DNA of 64,000 bases from Akanthomyces muscarius (GCF_028009165.1 NC_079242.1:4960001-5024000); one strand, 5' to 3'; counted from the stretch's first letter, positions 1 through 13,028 are shown. Numbers and translations are program-made. Notes: generated by a model not told the origin, from the letters alone.

Positions 1-3000
1 TTCATAGTTCAAGGGGGCAAAAGGTGGCACAAGATTGGCCCGGCTTCCAACAGGCACGGGTGCTGGCGAATAATCGGAGGCGGGCCCAGCAAGAGGCGAG
101 ATGAACTCTACTTTTACTGTGATTTCCCGCCCATCGTACTCTCCAAAAATCAGACGGCAAGACGGTGCGAGCTATCGGTCAATCTCACGAGCAGACCCAC
201 CGGCTCTGCCAATATTTTGCAGATGGGATGTGGCCGAGGCGGGAGAGACTTGGGCCAACCAGAGTTGATAGGTTGCCACAGCAAGCTGGGCCAGGAAATC
301 GCACCATGCGGCTGGTCCAGGTGGGAAGGGAGACGTTGAGCAGAAAGTTTACAGTCGGAACTGTGTGGAACCAGGAACCATGGCGTATGGGTGTGGACCG
401 GCTAAGCTTGTCGAAGTGTCTCCTATGCCCCTCCCCCGGCACCCTTACCCACGGCAGGTGGCCTGTGTGCATCCGTCTGGACATACATAGGCTGCAGCGA
501 ATACTGGTAGAAAAAGCAGGGCGTGGTCGCTCGGCGTGCATCTGTAAGTTGGTCGCCGAAGGCGGCGCCAAGAGGGTGCATCGCTCGGCCTTGAGTGTAC
601 AATCCGTTTTGATGACTGCACGTGAATCGAGACTAGCGCAAACAAGATCCTGGTTTCAGAGCCACCCAAGTGACGGGCTAGGGGCCTGGCGTGGTTGTCG
701 CTTTGATATCCTGCTCTCCGAGCTTGGGCTCAAGAGCGAGCCAGAAGTTCAGAGGACTACTGCACGTCCCAGCACCGTGCTGGACTGATCTTTTACAATG
801 CTGCCCTGCCGAGCTGGCATGCGCCTCCCACGCGGGACTGAATTAGTGACTATGGCGGCCACTGCATGCCAGGCGTTCTATTGTAATCTCCGCCATAGGC
901 TCGTAAAATCGAAGCTTAAATAAGAATGCCAGCGACTCAGGGTCACGGCGCCCAAGAATGGGACTGAATGGTGGCCCTTTGCAGTTGAGTTTGATCTAGC
1001 GAGCCTGCAGAAGTAAATAGTTCAGCCCGCTGGCTACCAACAAGGGATAAATGCTCGCGTGGCAGCACGCCGGACCCTATTCGCGTATGGTAGCGAGTGG
1101 ATGAATTGGAGCTTCTTTTCTGCTCTAGTTGCTCTAGTACGCCACAAGCACACCACTCGAAGTACATACTTGAAAGCACATGGCCGTAAATGTTTTGTCG
1201 GCGTGTCGAATTGGTGTTTCAAAGGTCGCAAGAGGGGGGTTAGAGCTGAACTTACCTCGGCGCCACCACCCTACAATCACAGAGACCAGCACGAGCGAGA
1301 AGCAAGGGCAAAACCAAGTCGACGTCGCCGGGTCCTACGTAAAGTAGACAGTGGACCACGAGCCTGAACAGGCAGCCGCATCACTGAGAAAACAGGTGAC
1401 GGATGTTTCAGTGGGCCCAAGAGCCAGCGAGGCTACATGAGATAGCCGATTTGAGGTTCTCGGCCGCGAAGAACTCGAGCCTGGTCAAAGGATGTGATGG
1501 CTCTTGCTTGCCTGTGCCTGGGCACCAACTACCTCGTTGCTCCTTTCCAGTACTGGTAAGCTTGTGCGAGAGTGACAAGGGGCCAGACGGGAAGCGTCTC
1601 GACGCTGGAGGCGTGCGGCCTGGAATGCCTCCGGGCGTGTGATTTGAAATTTGCTTTGTGGCGTGTCGTGGTCGGGATGGAGTTCGATGGGCCAAAATAG
1701 AAAATAGAGTTTGTGAGAGCTGCATTTGCGCCTTTCTCAGACGAGTTTAGTGGGGGGCTCGAGCCAAACGTCACTTTCAGGTAGGAGCTGGGGGGAGGAG
1801 AGGCAGGCATTCCGGGAAACGTTAAACTAAGAAGGGAGCAGCGCGGCGGGGGGCGCCAATAGCGCTCTGGTCCGGTCTTTTGCTTCGCTCGATGACTCGC
1901 GGGTGGGCTGGCGGAATGATGGGCGGGTTGGCGGGATAGCACGCAAGTCCGGATCAGCCCCCTCGCCCCCCGTTGATTGTCACCGGTGATGGCGCGGCGG
2001 GAGCTTGCCGCAAAGTGGCCTGGGCTTTTCGCCTTCCTTCGACAGCAGAGAAGGATGGAAGTTTTTTTTGCTTCTTATGCGAGGCGCCGCTGCTTGATGC
2101 TGCCGGAGCCCATGTTTGCCACCTCCACGGCTTCCCGATCGACACCGCCGGGTTTGTCTGTGGTGCGAGGAATCCGCCGCCTCATCTCGTCAGCGAGTCA
2201 TCACCCCCATCACGCCTTTGGTGATTGCAAGCCAAATGCCACACGAGGGCGGTATTGGATTTCCGAGCTATTCGTTTTAGCGGCTGCGTGCCTGGTCCCA
2301 TCCTTGCCCTGATTTGCAGGGAAGCAGCGTCGACATGCAACACCCTCGGAGCCGGCCACCGCAAGTTGGAGCGGCGCGCCGGAACAAAAGTGGCTCCGTT
2401 CCCGGGACGCTCCATGCAATCAATCAATCAATCAATCAATCGCCAACCAAAACCCAGCCGCGATGCCTGCCTCGCTACTCCGTATATTGGAACAATGTAT
2501 TTATGACTTGCATGGGCCGTTTACGCCCTCATACAGCACCGCTTTGCGACTTGATACCACCCTTGGCCAGCCTTGCGACGTTTGCCTACTCATCGTGGGT
2601 GAGTGGCGAGCACTAGGCCCGTCCGCCCTCCAATCTGTCGCGATCCATCTGCCGCCCCCGATTCCCTTCCACTTTGTCGCCCTTCTTGTGTGCCCACCAC
2701 CCCCTGCCGCCGCAGCAGCAAACTCAAGATCCGGACTTCGCGTCGGGCTCATTTGCTCATTTCGCGTCTCCTTGCAGCCCAACCGTCCAAACATTGTCCA
2801 TTCACGGCCGTACTCGGCATCACAGACACAAACCCCCATCGGCAGTTGGTCGCCTGTGGACTGATTGGAGGCAGATACAGATGTCAGAGGACAAAACACT
2901 GGGCCTGTTGCCCGATACCCTGGTTCATCCTAGGTAAGATACGACAGACGAAATCTCAGGCCGAGGCGCACGCTGTTCGCTCTGTGAGAGACCAGGCTTA

Positions 3001-5833
3001 GCGGCCACCCCATGTGCCTGGCAGACATCCCATTGTTCAAGTTGGCTCTACTGCTAACTAGCTGCATGTCTTGTGCGACAGACACCTCACGATGTGATGG
3101 TGGTGTGGGATGCAACGCTCATGGCAGGGACTCTAGCCCAGCGCTCTCTGCTCCAAGTGGGGGAGAGCATGACGCCGGCCTACTTTTGCGCGTCCTAGCG
3201 GAGATCCTCCTTTAGTTCTGCTGGTACGGCTCAAGATGCCACCCCTGTCGTACCTTTTTGACAGGAAACAGGCGCAGAACTTCGCTCAGGTTTCATCTCA
3301 AGTCCGTGGCTGTCGCCATGTTTGCAATTATTGTGTTCCAGCTATCCTCCTGAAATGCCCCGCCCTTATTTGTCATGGTTTGCCGTTTTTCGTTCAGCCT
3401 CGTGCTGCAACTTACCCTCCGGAGGAAACTTACTCTTGCTCTGTGGGCCTCGGTATGATAATGATGGATGGCACCCCACTGGCTGCCGGGCGCTGAAGGA
3501 TTGAAGCTTCCACTCATGCCACGGTCCTGCGTAGACCTTCCTTGTGCCAGTATGCCTGTCAAACCTGTCTACCACGCCAGCCTCATGGGCTGCATAATTT
3601 GCGACACCCCTGTTGGCGTGTCGTGGTAATCCCATCAGACGAGTCCCAAATGGGCAAAAAGGCGGCTGCATGTCTTGCTTCTTAGCGTCGAATTGATAAG
3701 TGTGCCGGTTGTTTACCCATGCTTTGGCTGTTTTAGTTACTGGTAATCAAAGACGAAAGAGGGGTTCGGCCGTCACACCTCGGCACAGCGACGCTCAAAT
3801 TCGATCTCCATCGTCAATTCTTCCCGACGCTCCCTGCCAAGCCTCAATCTGAAGTCCTGTATTGCATGTGCTCTCCGCTCGCGCGCCGCTCGATTGATCC
3901 CCCGACCACCTTCATGCCTTGACGTGCCCCTCCAATTTCCCATTTCTGCACGGATTGGCAAAACGGCGCACCAATACATCCTTTTTTTAGAGGCCAATCG
4001 CGATAATCCTGTTTGAAACATTTGCTCACACGACTAGAAGGGTTTTCGACGCCTCGCTTCCTTCTCTTGCCCGTCTTTCGTGTCATATGTGCAATACACA
4101 TGTGCCAGCTTTCGCACCTGCTACTCCCGAGGTTCGCAGCTGCACCTCGCAACCCTCACTGCTCTACCCCGCGGGACAATGGCCGACTGATTCTCGGCAG
4201 TATCTTTTAAACTTGACATGCACTTGGCGAGATTCGTTTTGTCGTAATGGGACGGGCCCAAGCGGAGAAGATGCACATTCACGGAAGTCTGCTCCAACCC
4301 TGGACCACAAAATGCCAACATGACGAAAAACGATCTTGAATAGTAATATCCGTTCCCCGTTATCCCCCGTCCCCTCCCGACCAACCCTTGGTCGAGCGGG
4401 TTATAGGCGGTAGGCTCCGCACCCGCTCATTTCATGTGAACAGACGAAGACGATCATATTACGGGATACTCAAAGTAGACGTGTGATAATGAGACCAGCT
4501 CCGTAAAAGGTAACTTGCTCGTAGTGGGCACCGCTAAAATCCTCCCCCAGAGATTGAAACATGTCCCTGACTCGCGGGCAGCCGCACGCCAGAAGAAAAT
4601 GAGGCCACTTTCCAGCGAGGCTGGCCCGCAGCTCCGGTACGATACCAGGTAACGACCAATGCCATCAAGGCAGGGAAACACCAAGGTAGTGACGCCTTGG
4701 CAGCGTCAATCGGACCACATAGCCTTTGTGCTTGCTGATAGTTTGTTTCTTACTCAATACGCGTAGAGCCAAATCACTTCTCGATTGGCAGGGATTGGGC
4801 TGGCAAAAAGACTCCAACTGTCTACACTACTCTTACTCTGTCTTGTTCCTCAAGCCAACGTTTCAACTTGAGGTTTGACGTGGCGCCTTGACACCACCCT
4901 CAGAAGAGGCTGCTTGAAACACTCCCTGTATCAAAGGTTCGAGAACTCTTCCAAAAATAAGTTTTGTCCTGTTGCTACTGTTTTTAGATTTAAACATTTA
5001 TGAAATCGCCCATTTCCTTATGATTTTTTCTCCTGCCTTATCCGACCGTCATCAGCCCACTTACAAGGCCAAGAATGGAACGGCGACGATGGCTACAGCT
5101 ACCCCGGGCCCGCCTGGACGTCGGAGTTTAGATAGAGCCAACAATAGTTGTTCCGTCTGTCCTTTGCGAGTTTATTTCCTTCCTGCTACTTCACCATGTC
5201 TTGGCCGCGCTCACGGCCCACGTCGACAGGCTTTGCTCGGACGAACCACACGTGAGAGCGCGCCCACATTGCTCAAGCATAGTGAGTGTTAGAGAGCGTC
5301 ACAGCGTAGTTTGCGACTCAGTGATAGGGATATCCCGGGCTCTAGAAGAAACAAACTATTCGACGCAAATTCCGCCTGACCCGAAAAAAATGATATTTCT
5401 ACTGTGGACGATGACGCTGCCTTGCGCTAGAAATGATGCGGTCGGAACCCCATCGTCACCGCTTCCGCACTTGATGCCATGTGGTGCACAGGCGATTACC
5501 AGAACACTCACCTCCCACAACCCACGCATTGAATCGGCGCCTTGACTCGTTGCGAAGAAGAAAACAAACAGGTACTACCGTAACGTGCGGATCTCGCAGC
5601 ACCCAACGGACAAAAGATGATCGAATGAGTAGCTCCGTCGGTGATGGAACCCTCGGAGCAGGACCAGGCCAGTGCACTTTTAGCGTATCCCCAACAAGCC
5701 GAGCGCTGTAATTGTGCTACGGAAGTCGCTGTAGCGTAGAAAGTGTAGGCGCTTGTGGCGTTTAGGTTGTAATCCAAGTGGGGCAGACTGTGAGGCCTTG
5801 ATAGGTCTAATTAAGGCGATTTCGAATTGGGAG
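1..5833. other. Long stretch without a recognised gene
   Basis: No reading frame here resembles a known family, and none can be extended with plausible splice sites. The longest frame (165-788, plus) is overlapped by equally long antisense frames and has no domain-like composition. A (CAAT)6 microsatellite lies at 2417-2440. The stretch may hold untranslated regions, non-coding RNA or decayed sequence; I see nothing in it I can name. Confidence 0.5.
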
Positions 5834-5939
5834 GTTCCTGTAGCGGAGTGGTTACCGCGTGACTCTTATAGATCAAGGGAACTTCTTTTGGCTCTATGGT
5901 ACAATGTCAAGGTCCGGGGTTCGACCCCCCGCAGGAACA
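5834..5939 (+). tRNA. tRNA-Ile(UAU) with a 33-nt anticodon-loop intron
   Basis: The cloverleaf reads directly from the sequence. The acceptor stem GTTCCTG (5834-5840) pairs with CAGGAAC (5932-5938), and 5939 is the discriminator A. The D stem is GCGG/CCGC, and the T arm is CGGGG-TTCGACC-CCCCG. The anticodon loop CTTATA gives anticodon TAT at 5867-5869 (Ile, AUA codons). An intron follows position 37 (5871-5903), and its CTATGG can pair with the anticodon region, as is usual in nuclear tRNA introns. Removing it leaves 73 nt. One T-T mismatch closes the anticodon stem. Yeast tRNA-Ile(UAU) is also intron-containing. The isotype rests on the loop register, which I consider fairly secure. Confidence 0.82.
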
Positions 5940-6944
5940 TCCATTTTTGGTTCCTGGAGAACCTTTTGTTTTTATTTTATTTTATTTTTTAGCTGAATAA
6001 TGATATTGCTACCTGTTTCAATTTTTTTTCTCTTCTGCAGATGGCATCTGCCACTGAATTTATCGCGCGCACCACGACGCCGTAGACGGGCGCATGATTG
6101 AGGCAAGCCTCTCCAGGGTAGGCCCACCGCTTCATCGAAACAATGCCATTCATGCTGCTATATAAATTTACAGACCCGACCTGAGACGAGTTGTTTGGCA
6201 TTGACGTGAAGTGGTGTGCAATGCGACCCTTGTCCAGCGCAAGGATACAGCCTGTCAAACTGCAGCTCTAAACAAGCTCTAAAAAAAGCAAACAGATGCT
6301 GCCGCCCTATATTCCCATCCGAAACGTCTTCGGGTGCATGCTTCCCGTAAATCCGCTACTCCGTGCCCCTCACGGACTGAGGATCTCCCGACATCAGATG
6401 CCACTTTCCAGATCTCTGGGTACTCTAACTGACACGGCCTTCCATGACCGGTCTGGTCGTGGGCTTGTTTCGGGAGGTGCACGCCGTTTGACCGTCCAGG
6501 ATCGGCCAGCAAACAAGCAGTGCTAGCAGCGCACAATAATCTGCCGTGCCTCTCGGTCGGCCCACGATGGCGTACTGATTCAAGCGCCATCGGATCTGTC
6601 ACCACCCGAGGCAAGATGCCGCGGTCAGCCTCACTTTACGGCTCGAGCGGCAAGAGGAAACTAGGGCCCAGAAGGTCACCAACACCGCCAAGCAGTGTCA
6701 GGTATGGCAGTTTGCTATAGAAAAGTATTGCACATATCAAGTGAAGTGGTGGCAGCATAACGTGTCTCGTGTAAACGAGCGGTCACTCTTCACCGGCATC
6801 GGACGCAGAAGCTGATGGAGGGTAACAGATCCGTATTTTATTTGCTCGTAGAGGTGCATGCCTAGATCAAATCATTTACAGCCTTATCTGTGTCTTTTCG
6901 TATCAGATCCTTCATACCCTGCGGATGTGTCAGTAAAGCTCGGG
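5940..6944. other. Spacer between the tRNA and SFM1
   Basis: A T-rich run follows the tRNA (5966-5991, TTTTATTTTATTTTATTTTT-like) and could serve as the RNA polymerase III terminator. The rest holds only short, overlapping frames on both strands. I see no gene. Confidence 0.5.
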
Positions 6945-7684
6945 TTAGGCTACGGGCTCAACTACCTCTGGCATGATGGGCTCTCCATCCGAGTCCTTGA
7001 CATAGCGGAACGGCATCTCTGTGCTTTCGTATTTGTTGAACTTGAGTTCCGGAAAGTCAACGTAATCGATCTTATCGAGGGCAACTGAGCTTGTTAGCTA
7101 ATATAGCGCAGGCCGACGTGGAAACCTCCTTACTCCTGTCCTGAACAACGATTCTCGTGACGCGAACCGCAGTGTCAGTTGTCATTTGCTTGGGACCCAG
7201 ACGGCGTCCCTCAAATCCCTTCTTTCGGAGCTCCGATGTGCGATCTAACTTTGTCAGTACGAGCATATACATGCAGGAAGACGCGATGACAAACCTCTCG
7301 GGGGATCATCACCTGGAATATGTTAGCAGACGCAAGGACTTGCACTTTCGGGCTTGAGTTCTCACCCAGGATTCCACCGAACAGGAAGACATCAAAGTTA
7401 TCGCCGTCCTCCGGAGACAGGTCTTTGGCGGCCGCAGGATCCAGCAGGCAGACTCGGTTTCTGCTGTCCGCATAAAGCTCCTCCACGCCGCGGTGCTCAG
7501 CCTTGAACGCAGGGCTGTTTGCTAGCGCCTCGGGGACCTTGAATCCATCGGGAAGGCAGGACAGGATGAAGTCACTGTGTCTCTCATAGCTTTCCTTGGC
7601 GATGCACTTGTACTCGAGCTCTGACCAAGGACCAAGCTCAGGGTCGAGATGCTCGACAATGATTGTCTTTGCGGATGATGCCAT
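6945..7684 (-). CDS. SFM1: Protein arginine N-methyltransferase SFM1 (SPOUT fold)
   Basis: Four exons on the minus strand: 7684-7366, 7312-7295, 7244-7134 and 7084-6945, encoding 195 aa. The protein follows yeast Sfm1 along its length: an N-terminal KTIIVEHLDPELGPWSELEY segment, then VCLLDPAAAKDLSPEDGDNF, FGGILG, the loop GDDPPRDRTSELRKKGF, then PKQMTTDTAVRVTRIV and a C-terminal STEMPFRYV. Sfm1 is a SAM-dependent SPOUT methyltransferase that methylates an arginine of ribosomal protein Rps3 in the cytosol (known for the yeast protein). The FGGILGD/PPRDRT and MTTDTA segments form the cofactor knot in this family. All introns are short (49-53 bp) with GT-AG ends. Exon 2 is an 18-nt microexon, without which the conserved GDDPPR loop is lost. 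SFM1 is divergent from KEX1, with a 618-bp shared upstream region. Confidence 0.9.
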
Positions 7685-8302
7685 CTTGTGTATGCGAGGT
7701 ATACAAGTCCCTGTGGCAGATATTAGCTTCTTGCACGACTATGTCCGTCCTCGAGATCCTACTGTGAGCGTCAGATTGGCGACGTCAGTAGAGAACGCAA
7801 ATGTCGTTGCAAATCTGAAAACACTAAAAAGAGGCTTTGCGGCTGGTGGAGCCCGCAATCGATCGTCCCAATACCGGGTGTCACTGCCAGAGAGGATGTG
7901 CATGTAACGCACCTAACCCAGAGGTTAAAGCTAAAGACGAAGCTTGGCAAAAAAATCATTATTATTGCGTGTCTAATGGATAGTTTTTGAGTAGTTGAGA
8001 GGCCGCGCCTAGTCCCTCGTCAATTTGAAATACTGAGAACGTACTCCGTAGTGATTCGGGCGACGCTACGCCTTGGCCGCCTGTAGAAACACCGCCCGAA
8101 ACGGGGCAACGCCGCGTGGAGGACAATGCCACCTCGCCTCTTTGGCGGCATTCAGCTCCGTGCTCTACCATCAGCATCATCACACGACACTCTGCAGAGG
8201 AACAAATAACCGAGCCATTGCAATCCAACGTACGCGACCATATTTATTGTTTACGGAATACGCGTAGCTTGCACCGACGCCGTCACAAGCGCCACGTGGG
8301 CG
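7685..8302. promoter_or_regulatory. Divergent upstream region of SFM1 and KEX1
   Basis: This 618-bp stretch separates two genes transcribed away from each other, so it should hold both promoters. No open frame in it looks like a gene. I could not identify a convincing TATA box or other named site. Confidence 0.5.
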
Positions 8303-10259
8303 ATGGCTTCCGTCGCTTCCATCCTCGGGCCCCGACGATGGCTGGCCGCCGTGGCTCTGGCCCTCGGCCCTCTGGCAGCCCTGGCGGAAAAGTCGGCCGC
8401 CGAGTACTACGTCCACAACCTTCCTGGCATTCCTGATGACCAGGCGCCGGTCAAGATGCATGCAGGGTGAGTCGCGCGCAACTGTTGCCGAACCGGAATC
8501 CCCCAAAGAGGCGCTGACGGAGCTTTCATTGTAGTCACATCGAAATCAACCCCGACTCGAACGGCAACCTCTTCTTCTGGCATTTCCAGAATAAACACAT
8601 CGCGAATAAACAAAGAACAATAATTTGGGTCAATGGTGGACCGGGCTGCAGCTCCGAGGATGGCGCGTTGATGGAAATTGGCCCGTACCGACTAAAGGAC
8701 AAGGATACGCTTGTCGCGAATAACGGATCATGGAATGAATTCGCGAATCTCCTCTTCGTCGACAACCCCGTCGGGACTGGGTTTAGCTACGCCAACACCG
8801 ATAGCTACGTACACGAGCTCACCGAGATGGCGACCCAGTTTGTCCAGTTTCTGGAAAAGTTCTTTGCCATCTTCCCTGAGTACAGCCGCGATGATGTGAG
8901 TGCTTCGGCGGGTCTCGGTGCTTCCAGAGAGCTAACAAGTGCCAGATTTACATTGCCGGAGAGTCTTATGCTGGACAGTATATCCCCCACATTGCGCGAG
9001 CGATACTCGACCGCAACAGCGAGAGACCCGATAAATGGAGTTTGCAAGGCATATTGCTCGGAAACCCATGGATGTCTCCCAGCGAGCAGTATGACTCTTA
9101 CCTAAAGTTTGCCTTCGAAAAGGGATTGGTCGACAAGGACTCGGAGACGGGCAAGCGGCTCAAGGCTATGGAGCGTGTCTGTCACACCATGATGGCCAGC
9201 GACCCTGGCAAGATCAGCTACAGCGAGTGCGAGGAAATCCTGACGGAACTTCTCCTTGTGACCAGAAAGAAGGGTGCCGGAGATCAGGAATGTATCAACA
9301 TGTACGATGTCCGTCTCAAGGACTCATACCCTAGCTGCGGCATGAACTGGCCTCCGGACCTGAGCGCCGTCACGCCCTACCTGCGACGCGACGACGTCGT
9401 CAGTGCGCTGAACATCAACTCGGAGAAAAAGACTGGATGGCAGGAGTGTAATGGTGGCGTTAGCGTCGCGTTCCGCCCGCAGACTTCTAAGCCGTCCGTT
9501 GAGCTCATGCCAGGTCTTCTCTCGGAGATTCCGGTACTCATCTTTTCCGGCGCCGAGGATCTTATCTGCAATCACATCGGCACCGAAGACTTGATTGAGA
9601 ACCTGAACTGGAACGGCGGCAAAGGCTTTGAAGTAACTCCCGGCAACTGGGCCCCACGTCGCAACTGGACCTTTGAAGATACGGATGCCGGCTTCTGGCA
9701 GAGCGCCCGCAACCTCACCTACGTTGTGTTCAACGACGCATCGCACATGGTTCCCTTTGACTACCCTCGTCGCTCGCGCGACATGCTGGACCGCTTCATG
9801 GGCGTCGACATCAGCAGCATCGGTGGGGACCCCACAGATAGCCGCATCGATGGCGAAAAGGGTCTCGAGACAACAGTCGGTGGCTCTGTGAACCCCAAGG
9901 AGAGCGAGGAGGCTGTCAAGCAGAAGCTGAAAGAGGCCAAGTGGGCTGCGTACCAGCGCTCTGGTGAGGTTATTCTCGTCTTTGTCATACTCGGCGCGCT
10001 GGGCTTCATCTTCTTCGTCTGGCGCCAGCGCCGCAAGGGCGCCGCCTACAGCGCTCTCCGCGGCGAGGAACCCATGGGCTCCAGCCGCCACATCCCTGTC
10101 GGCGATATCGAGGCGCAGGAGGAGGGCATTGCCCTACAGAGCAACATTCTGCCCACTGACAAGTACTCCGTCGGCGATGACAGCGACGACGATGACGCCA
10201 GACCAACGAAAGGCGTAGAGAAGGGCAAGCAGGCAAGCGAGTCCCGTGATGAGAGTTAA
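8303..10259 (+). CDS. KEX1: Pheromone-processing serine carboxypeptidase KEX1
   Basis: Three exons (8303-8466, 8535-8895, 8946-10259) encode 612 aa. The order is: a hydrophobic signal peptide, the S10 carboxypeptidase domain, an acidic linker, one transmembrane helix ([20 protein letters not shown]) and a charged cytosolic tail, which is the KEX1 layout. S10 signatures are [10 protein letters not shown], the nucleophile in GESYAG (Ser182), [10 protein letters not shown] (Asp380) and DASHMVPFD (His442). Kex1 removes C-terminal Lys and Arg from peptides in the late Golgi after Kex2 cleavage, maturing pheromones and other secreted peptides. The ATG was chosen because it opens the signal peptide; the introns (68 and 50 bp) have GTGAGT donors. 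It converges on DRE2. Length and domain order match the family. Confidence 0.95.
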
Positions 10260-10671
10260 ATATTTGCTTTGTGTCAGGCGAAATTCAAGTTTATTGCTTT
10301 TTTCGGGTTAGGGTAAATTAGCACCACGCAGGATCAGGGCGAGGTCAACAATATGCATTCGTTGGTTACGTAGAATCCAAATATTGCATCAAGCTTATAA
10401 ACAAAACCAGTCATCATGTTGATATTCTATCTCTTATTTCGCCATGCAACGCCCATTCTTTACGGGACGTACCCGTATCCTAGTGTATGTAAAAAAAAAA
10501 AGCCCATTTTATGTCGATCCCAAATCCTGTTCTCGTCAGACACGTCAACAAACCCATTCATATCCCAACAACAAAAAAGGCCCAGTGCGGTGGCGTAAGT
10601 GCAAGAAAACCCGCCAGTAAGCAGCAAAGAAAACGCCGGTAAAATGCTAGTCAACAAGTCGTCGTCGCCCT
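10260..10671. other. Convergent 3' spacer between KEX1 and DRE2
   Basis: This 412-bp AT-rich stretch lies between the stop codons of KEX1 (plus) and DRE2 (minus). It should contain both 3' untranslated regions and polyadenylation sites. No gene is seen. Confidence 0.5.
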
Positions 10672-11808
10672 CTACAACTGCACGTCGTTGTTGAGCAGAC
10701 GCACTTCCTCGCCAGGCTTGAACGGCGGCAGGCCAATGTACGGGCATCCGTCGCAGCGGAACGCGTCGCCGAGCGCGCAGTTGCCGCACGAGCCGACCTT
10801 GCCCTGGACGGTAAAGTCCACCTCGGTCAGGTCGTCGGCGGCAAGCTTGAAGCCGGCGAGCGTCTTGTCGGCCTCGGCGCGCCGGGCAGCGTCCTCGGCC
10901 TCGAGGCGCTCGGCCAGGCCGCACGAGCAGTCCTTGCAGGCACGGCGACGCTTGCCGGGCTTGGGCTGGCATTCGAGGGCTGTGTGTGACGTATCTTTGT
11001 TAGCAAAGAAGTGGGGGTGAAAGGGGGGTCATGATCGACGAGGACAAGGGCGGGGGGAGGCAGACATACGGATGTTGATGGGGCGCTTCAGGTCCTCTTC
11101 GGTCATGAGGGTCTCTTCGTCGATGATGTCGTCGTCGTCGAGATCATCGCCAAAGTCGAAGCCGACGCCAGCGGGGACTGCAGGCTTGGCGCCGCCGTTG
11201 GTGGTGTGGTGGCCATTGAGGACGGTGCTGCCGACCGCCGGCGCCGGAGCCGGAGCCGCGGGCGCAGGCGCAGCAGTAGCCACCTTCTTCTTGCGGAAGC
11301 CGAGCTTGAGCGACACTGCGCCGTCGTTGTCGCCATAGTCGGGCTTGGAGAAGCCGCCGGCGCCGCTGCCGACCAGCCCTGCGAGAACGGCCTCCTTGGC
11401 GAGCGCCGTCGCCGTCTCGAGGTTCTCGGCGGCCTGCTCGGCGCGCAGCTGGCCCTTTGGCTTGAGCGACTCAGCAATGGCGCCGACGACGGCGCGGTCC
11501 AGCAGGCCGAGGGACTCGGTCAGCGTGGCGGCGGCGTCGGACAGCACGAGGATCACGTCGTACTGGGCGCTGGGCAGCTTGACGAGGCCGGCCGACAGGC
11601 GGTCGAGCATCTGCAGATCGGTAATGGAGCGGTCATATTGTGTGAGGACGTTGGCGAGGGCATCGGCGTTGGACGCGAGGGACGGGGGCGCGAGGAGCAG
11701 AGCGCGCTGACCACCGCCGGTGGTGGGCTTTGTAGTAGTGGTCGTGGTGCTGGCGGTATCGAAGACAGCGTCGTCGTTGGGGTCGATCGTGGCAATCAAG
11801 GGAGCCAT
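10672..11808 (-). CDS. DRE2: Cytosolic Fe-S cluster assembly protein DRE2 (anamorsin)
   Basis: Two exons (11808-11070, 10979-10672) encode 348 aa. The N-terminal half (about 30-170) is the degenerate methyltransferase-like domain of fungal Dre2, recognisable by [20 protein letters not shown] and [13 protein letters not shown] low-complexity Ala/Pro linker follows, then an acidic stretch with [15 protein letters not shown]. The C-terminal CIAPIN1 domain has two cysteine sets: LECQPK...[10 protein letters not shown], a [2Fe-2S] site, and [15 protein letters not shown], a CxxC-X7-CxxC site for a second cluster. Dre2 works with the diflavin reductase Tah18 to deliver electrons to cytosolic Fe-S assembly; it is essential in yeast. 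The intron (90 bp, GTATGT donor) lies between the acidic linker and the first cysteine. It converges with KEX1. Confidence 0.95.
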
Positions 11809-13028
11809 GGTGCCGGTGTTGTGCGGTGGCGAAAAAGAGACGGCTGCGTGAATGAGAGGTGGCAGCAGTGGGCTTTGCCTTGGAGGTTAAGCCTTTCGTC
11901 TTTGTCGTCTTTAAAGGTGAGGGTTGGGAGAGATCTGGTAAAGTCCGGGGATCCTCTCTCGAAATTTGTATTTGTAAGGCTAACAAAATCAATCGCCCGC
12001 CGGCCTACAGATAAGGCCAACCCATCAGTCCCACGGTGGGATGGCGGGGTGTGCAGGTTTTTTTTCCTGGCACTGTAGGCGGGGCGGCGTCTGGTAAGGG
12101 ACCGCACAGTGCACATTGTGTGACCCTCACATGCTATTTTTCACTGGGGGGAGGCCAGGCTTTGTCAGGCAATTCCGGACCCCTCAACGGCAGCGGCGCT
12201 TTGGAGCCGACCTCCGAAAGCGGCCCGGTCAGGGCGCTGCCCAGCTGACCTATACCAACGAGAGGATTACCAAGACACGAATAGTAATAGTGTCTGCGGA
12301 GTACGCCGCCGGATTTCATGGCGAGTTGGCTTTACGAATGGTTTTAATCAATTACCTGGTTCTCATTGGCTGTGGAGCCTCGGTGAGCAATCCAGCGCGG
12401 TGTCCGTGAGTCGCGTACTCCATGGCCGTTTACCCTAAACAACACGCTGGAAATAAAAGTTTCCCGATTTCCTGCCTCTCCGGCGAGGCCATGGTTAAAA
12501 AAAGGGGGGGGGACTTGCGTAGTCTGCAGTAATTCAACTGCTTTTTTTGCCATGTTTTATCCCTGATCACTGCTCATATCTGTCGAAGATGGCTCAGACC
12601 AACGCGCAGGCTGGTGGTGCTCTCGTCGACTTACACATTATTAGACCACCAATATTACTGAAGGGGGCTGAACTCACCACCACATCTTTCTTCTCCAGGA
12701 TGATCGTCCATCTGCCCTGCCAATGTGTGATTTCCAGGGACTACGCACTGACGTTCAAACATGCAGCAAAATCATGAAATGCAAACAGAGTTGCAGCTCG
12801 CGGGCCCGGCAGTTCAATCTGCAGCTCTTGCCAGCTGGTAGCTGCGTTTGCGCACAACAACAACAGTTCACCTTCAAATTCTTCACTTTCTTCCATCTTC
12901 CCCCTCCTTCAATATCACATTCTGCCTCTGAGTCGGAATCAAAAAGACAAGAACACACTCTGCATCCAGATTCGTTACTACCCTTGCGGGCTCCCATTCC
13001 TTTCCAGAACATCAGCGTCAGCGTCAAA
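11809..13028. promoter_or_regulatory. Divergent upstream region of DRE2 and the CCHC protein gene
   Basis: This 1.2-kb stretch precedes two genes that point away from each other. The part just before the CCHC gene (12,860-13,020) is pyrimidine-rich, common in fungal promoters and leaders. Open frames here are short and overlap on both strands; none resembles a gene. Confidence 0.5.

Noticed and set aside
165..788. 207-codon frame near the window start
   Set aside because: No motif, overlapped by antisense frames, and no plausible continuation by splicing.
9324..10091. 255-codon minus-strand frame
   Set aside because: It is antisense to KEX1 exon 3, which carries the catalytic residues.
10460..10972. 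170-codon minus-strand frame
   Set aside because: It overlaps DRE2 exon 2 in another frame; the cysteine motifs belong to the DRE2 frame.
11206..12078. 290-codon plus-strand frame
   Set aside because: It lies opposite DRE2, whose domains are unmistakable on the minus strand.
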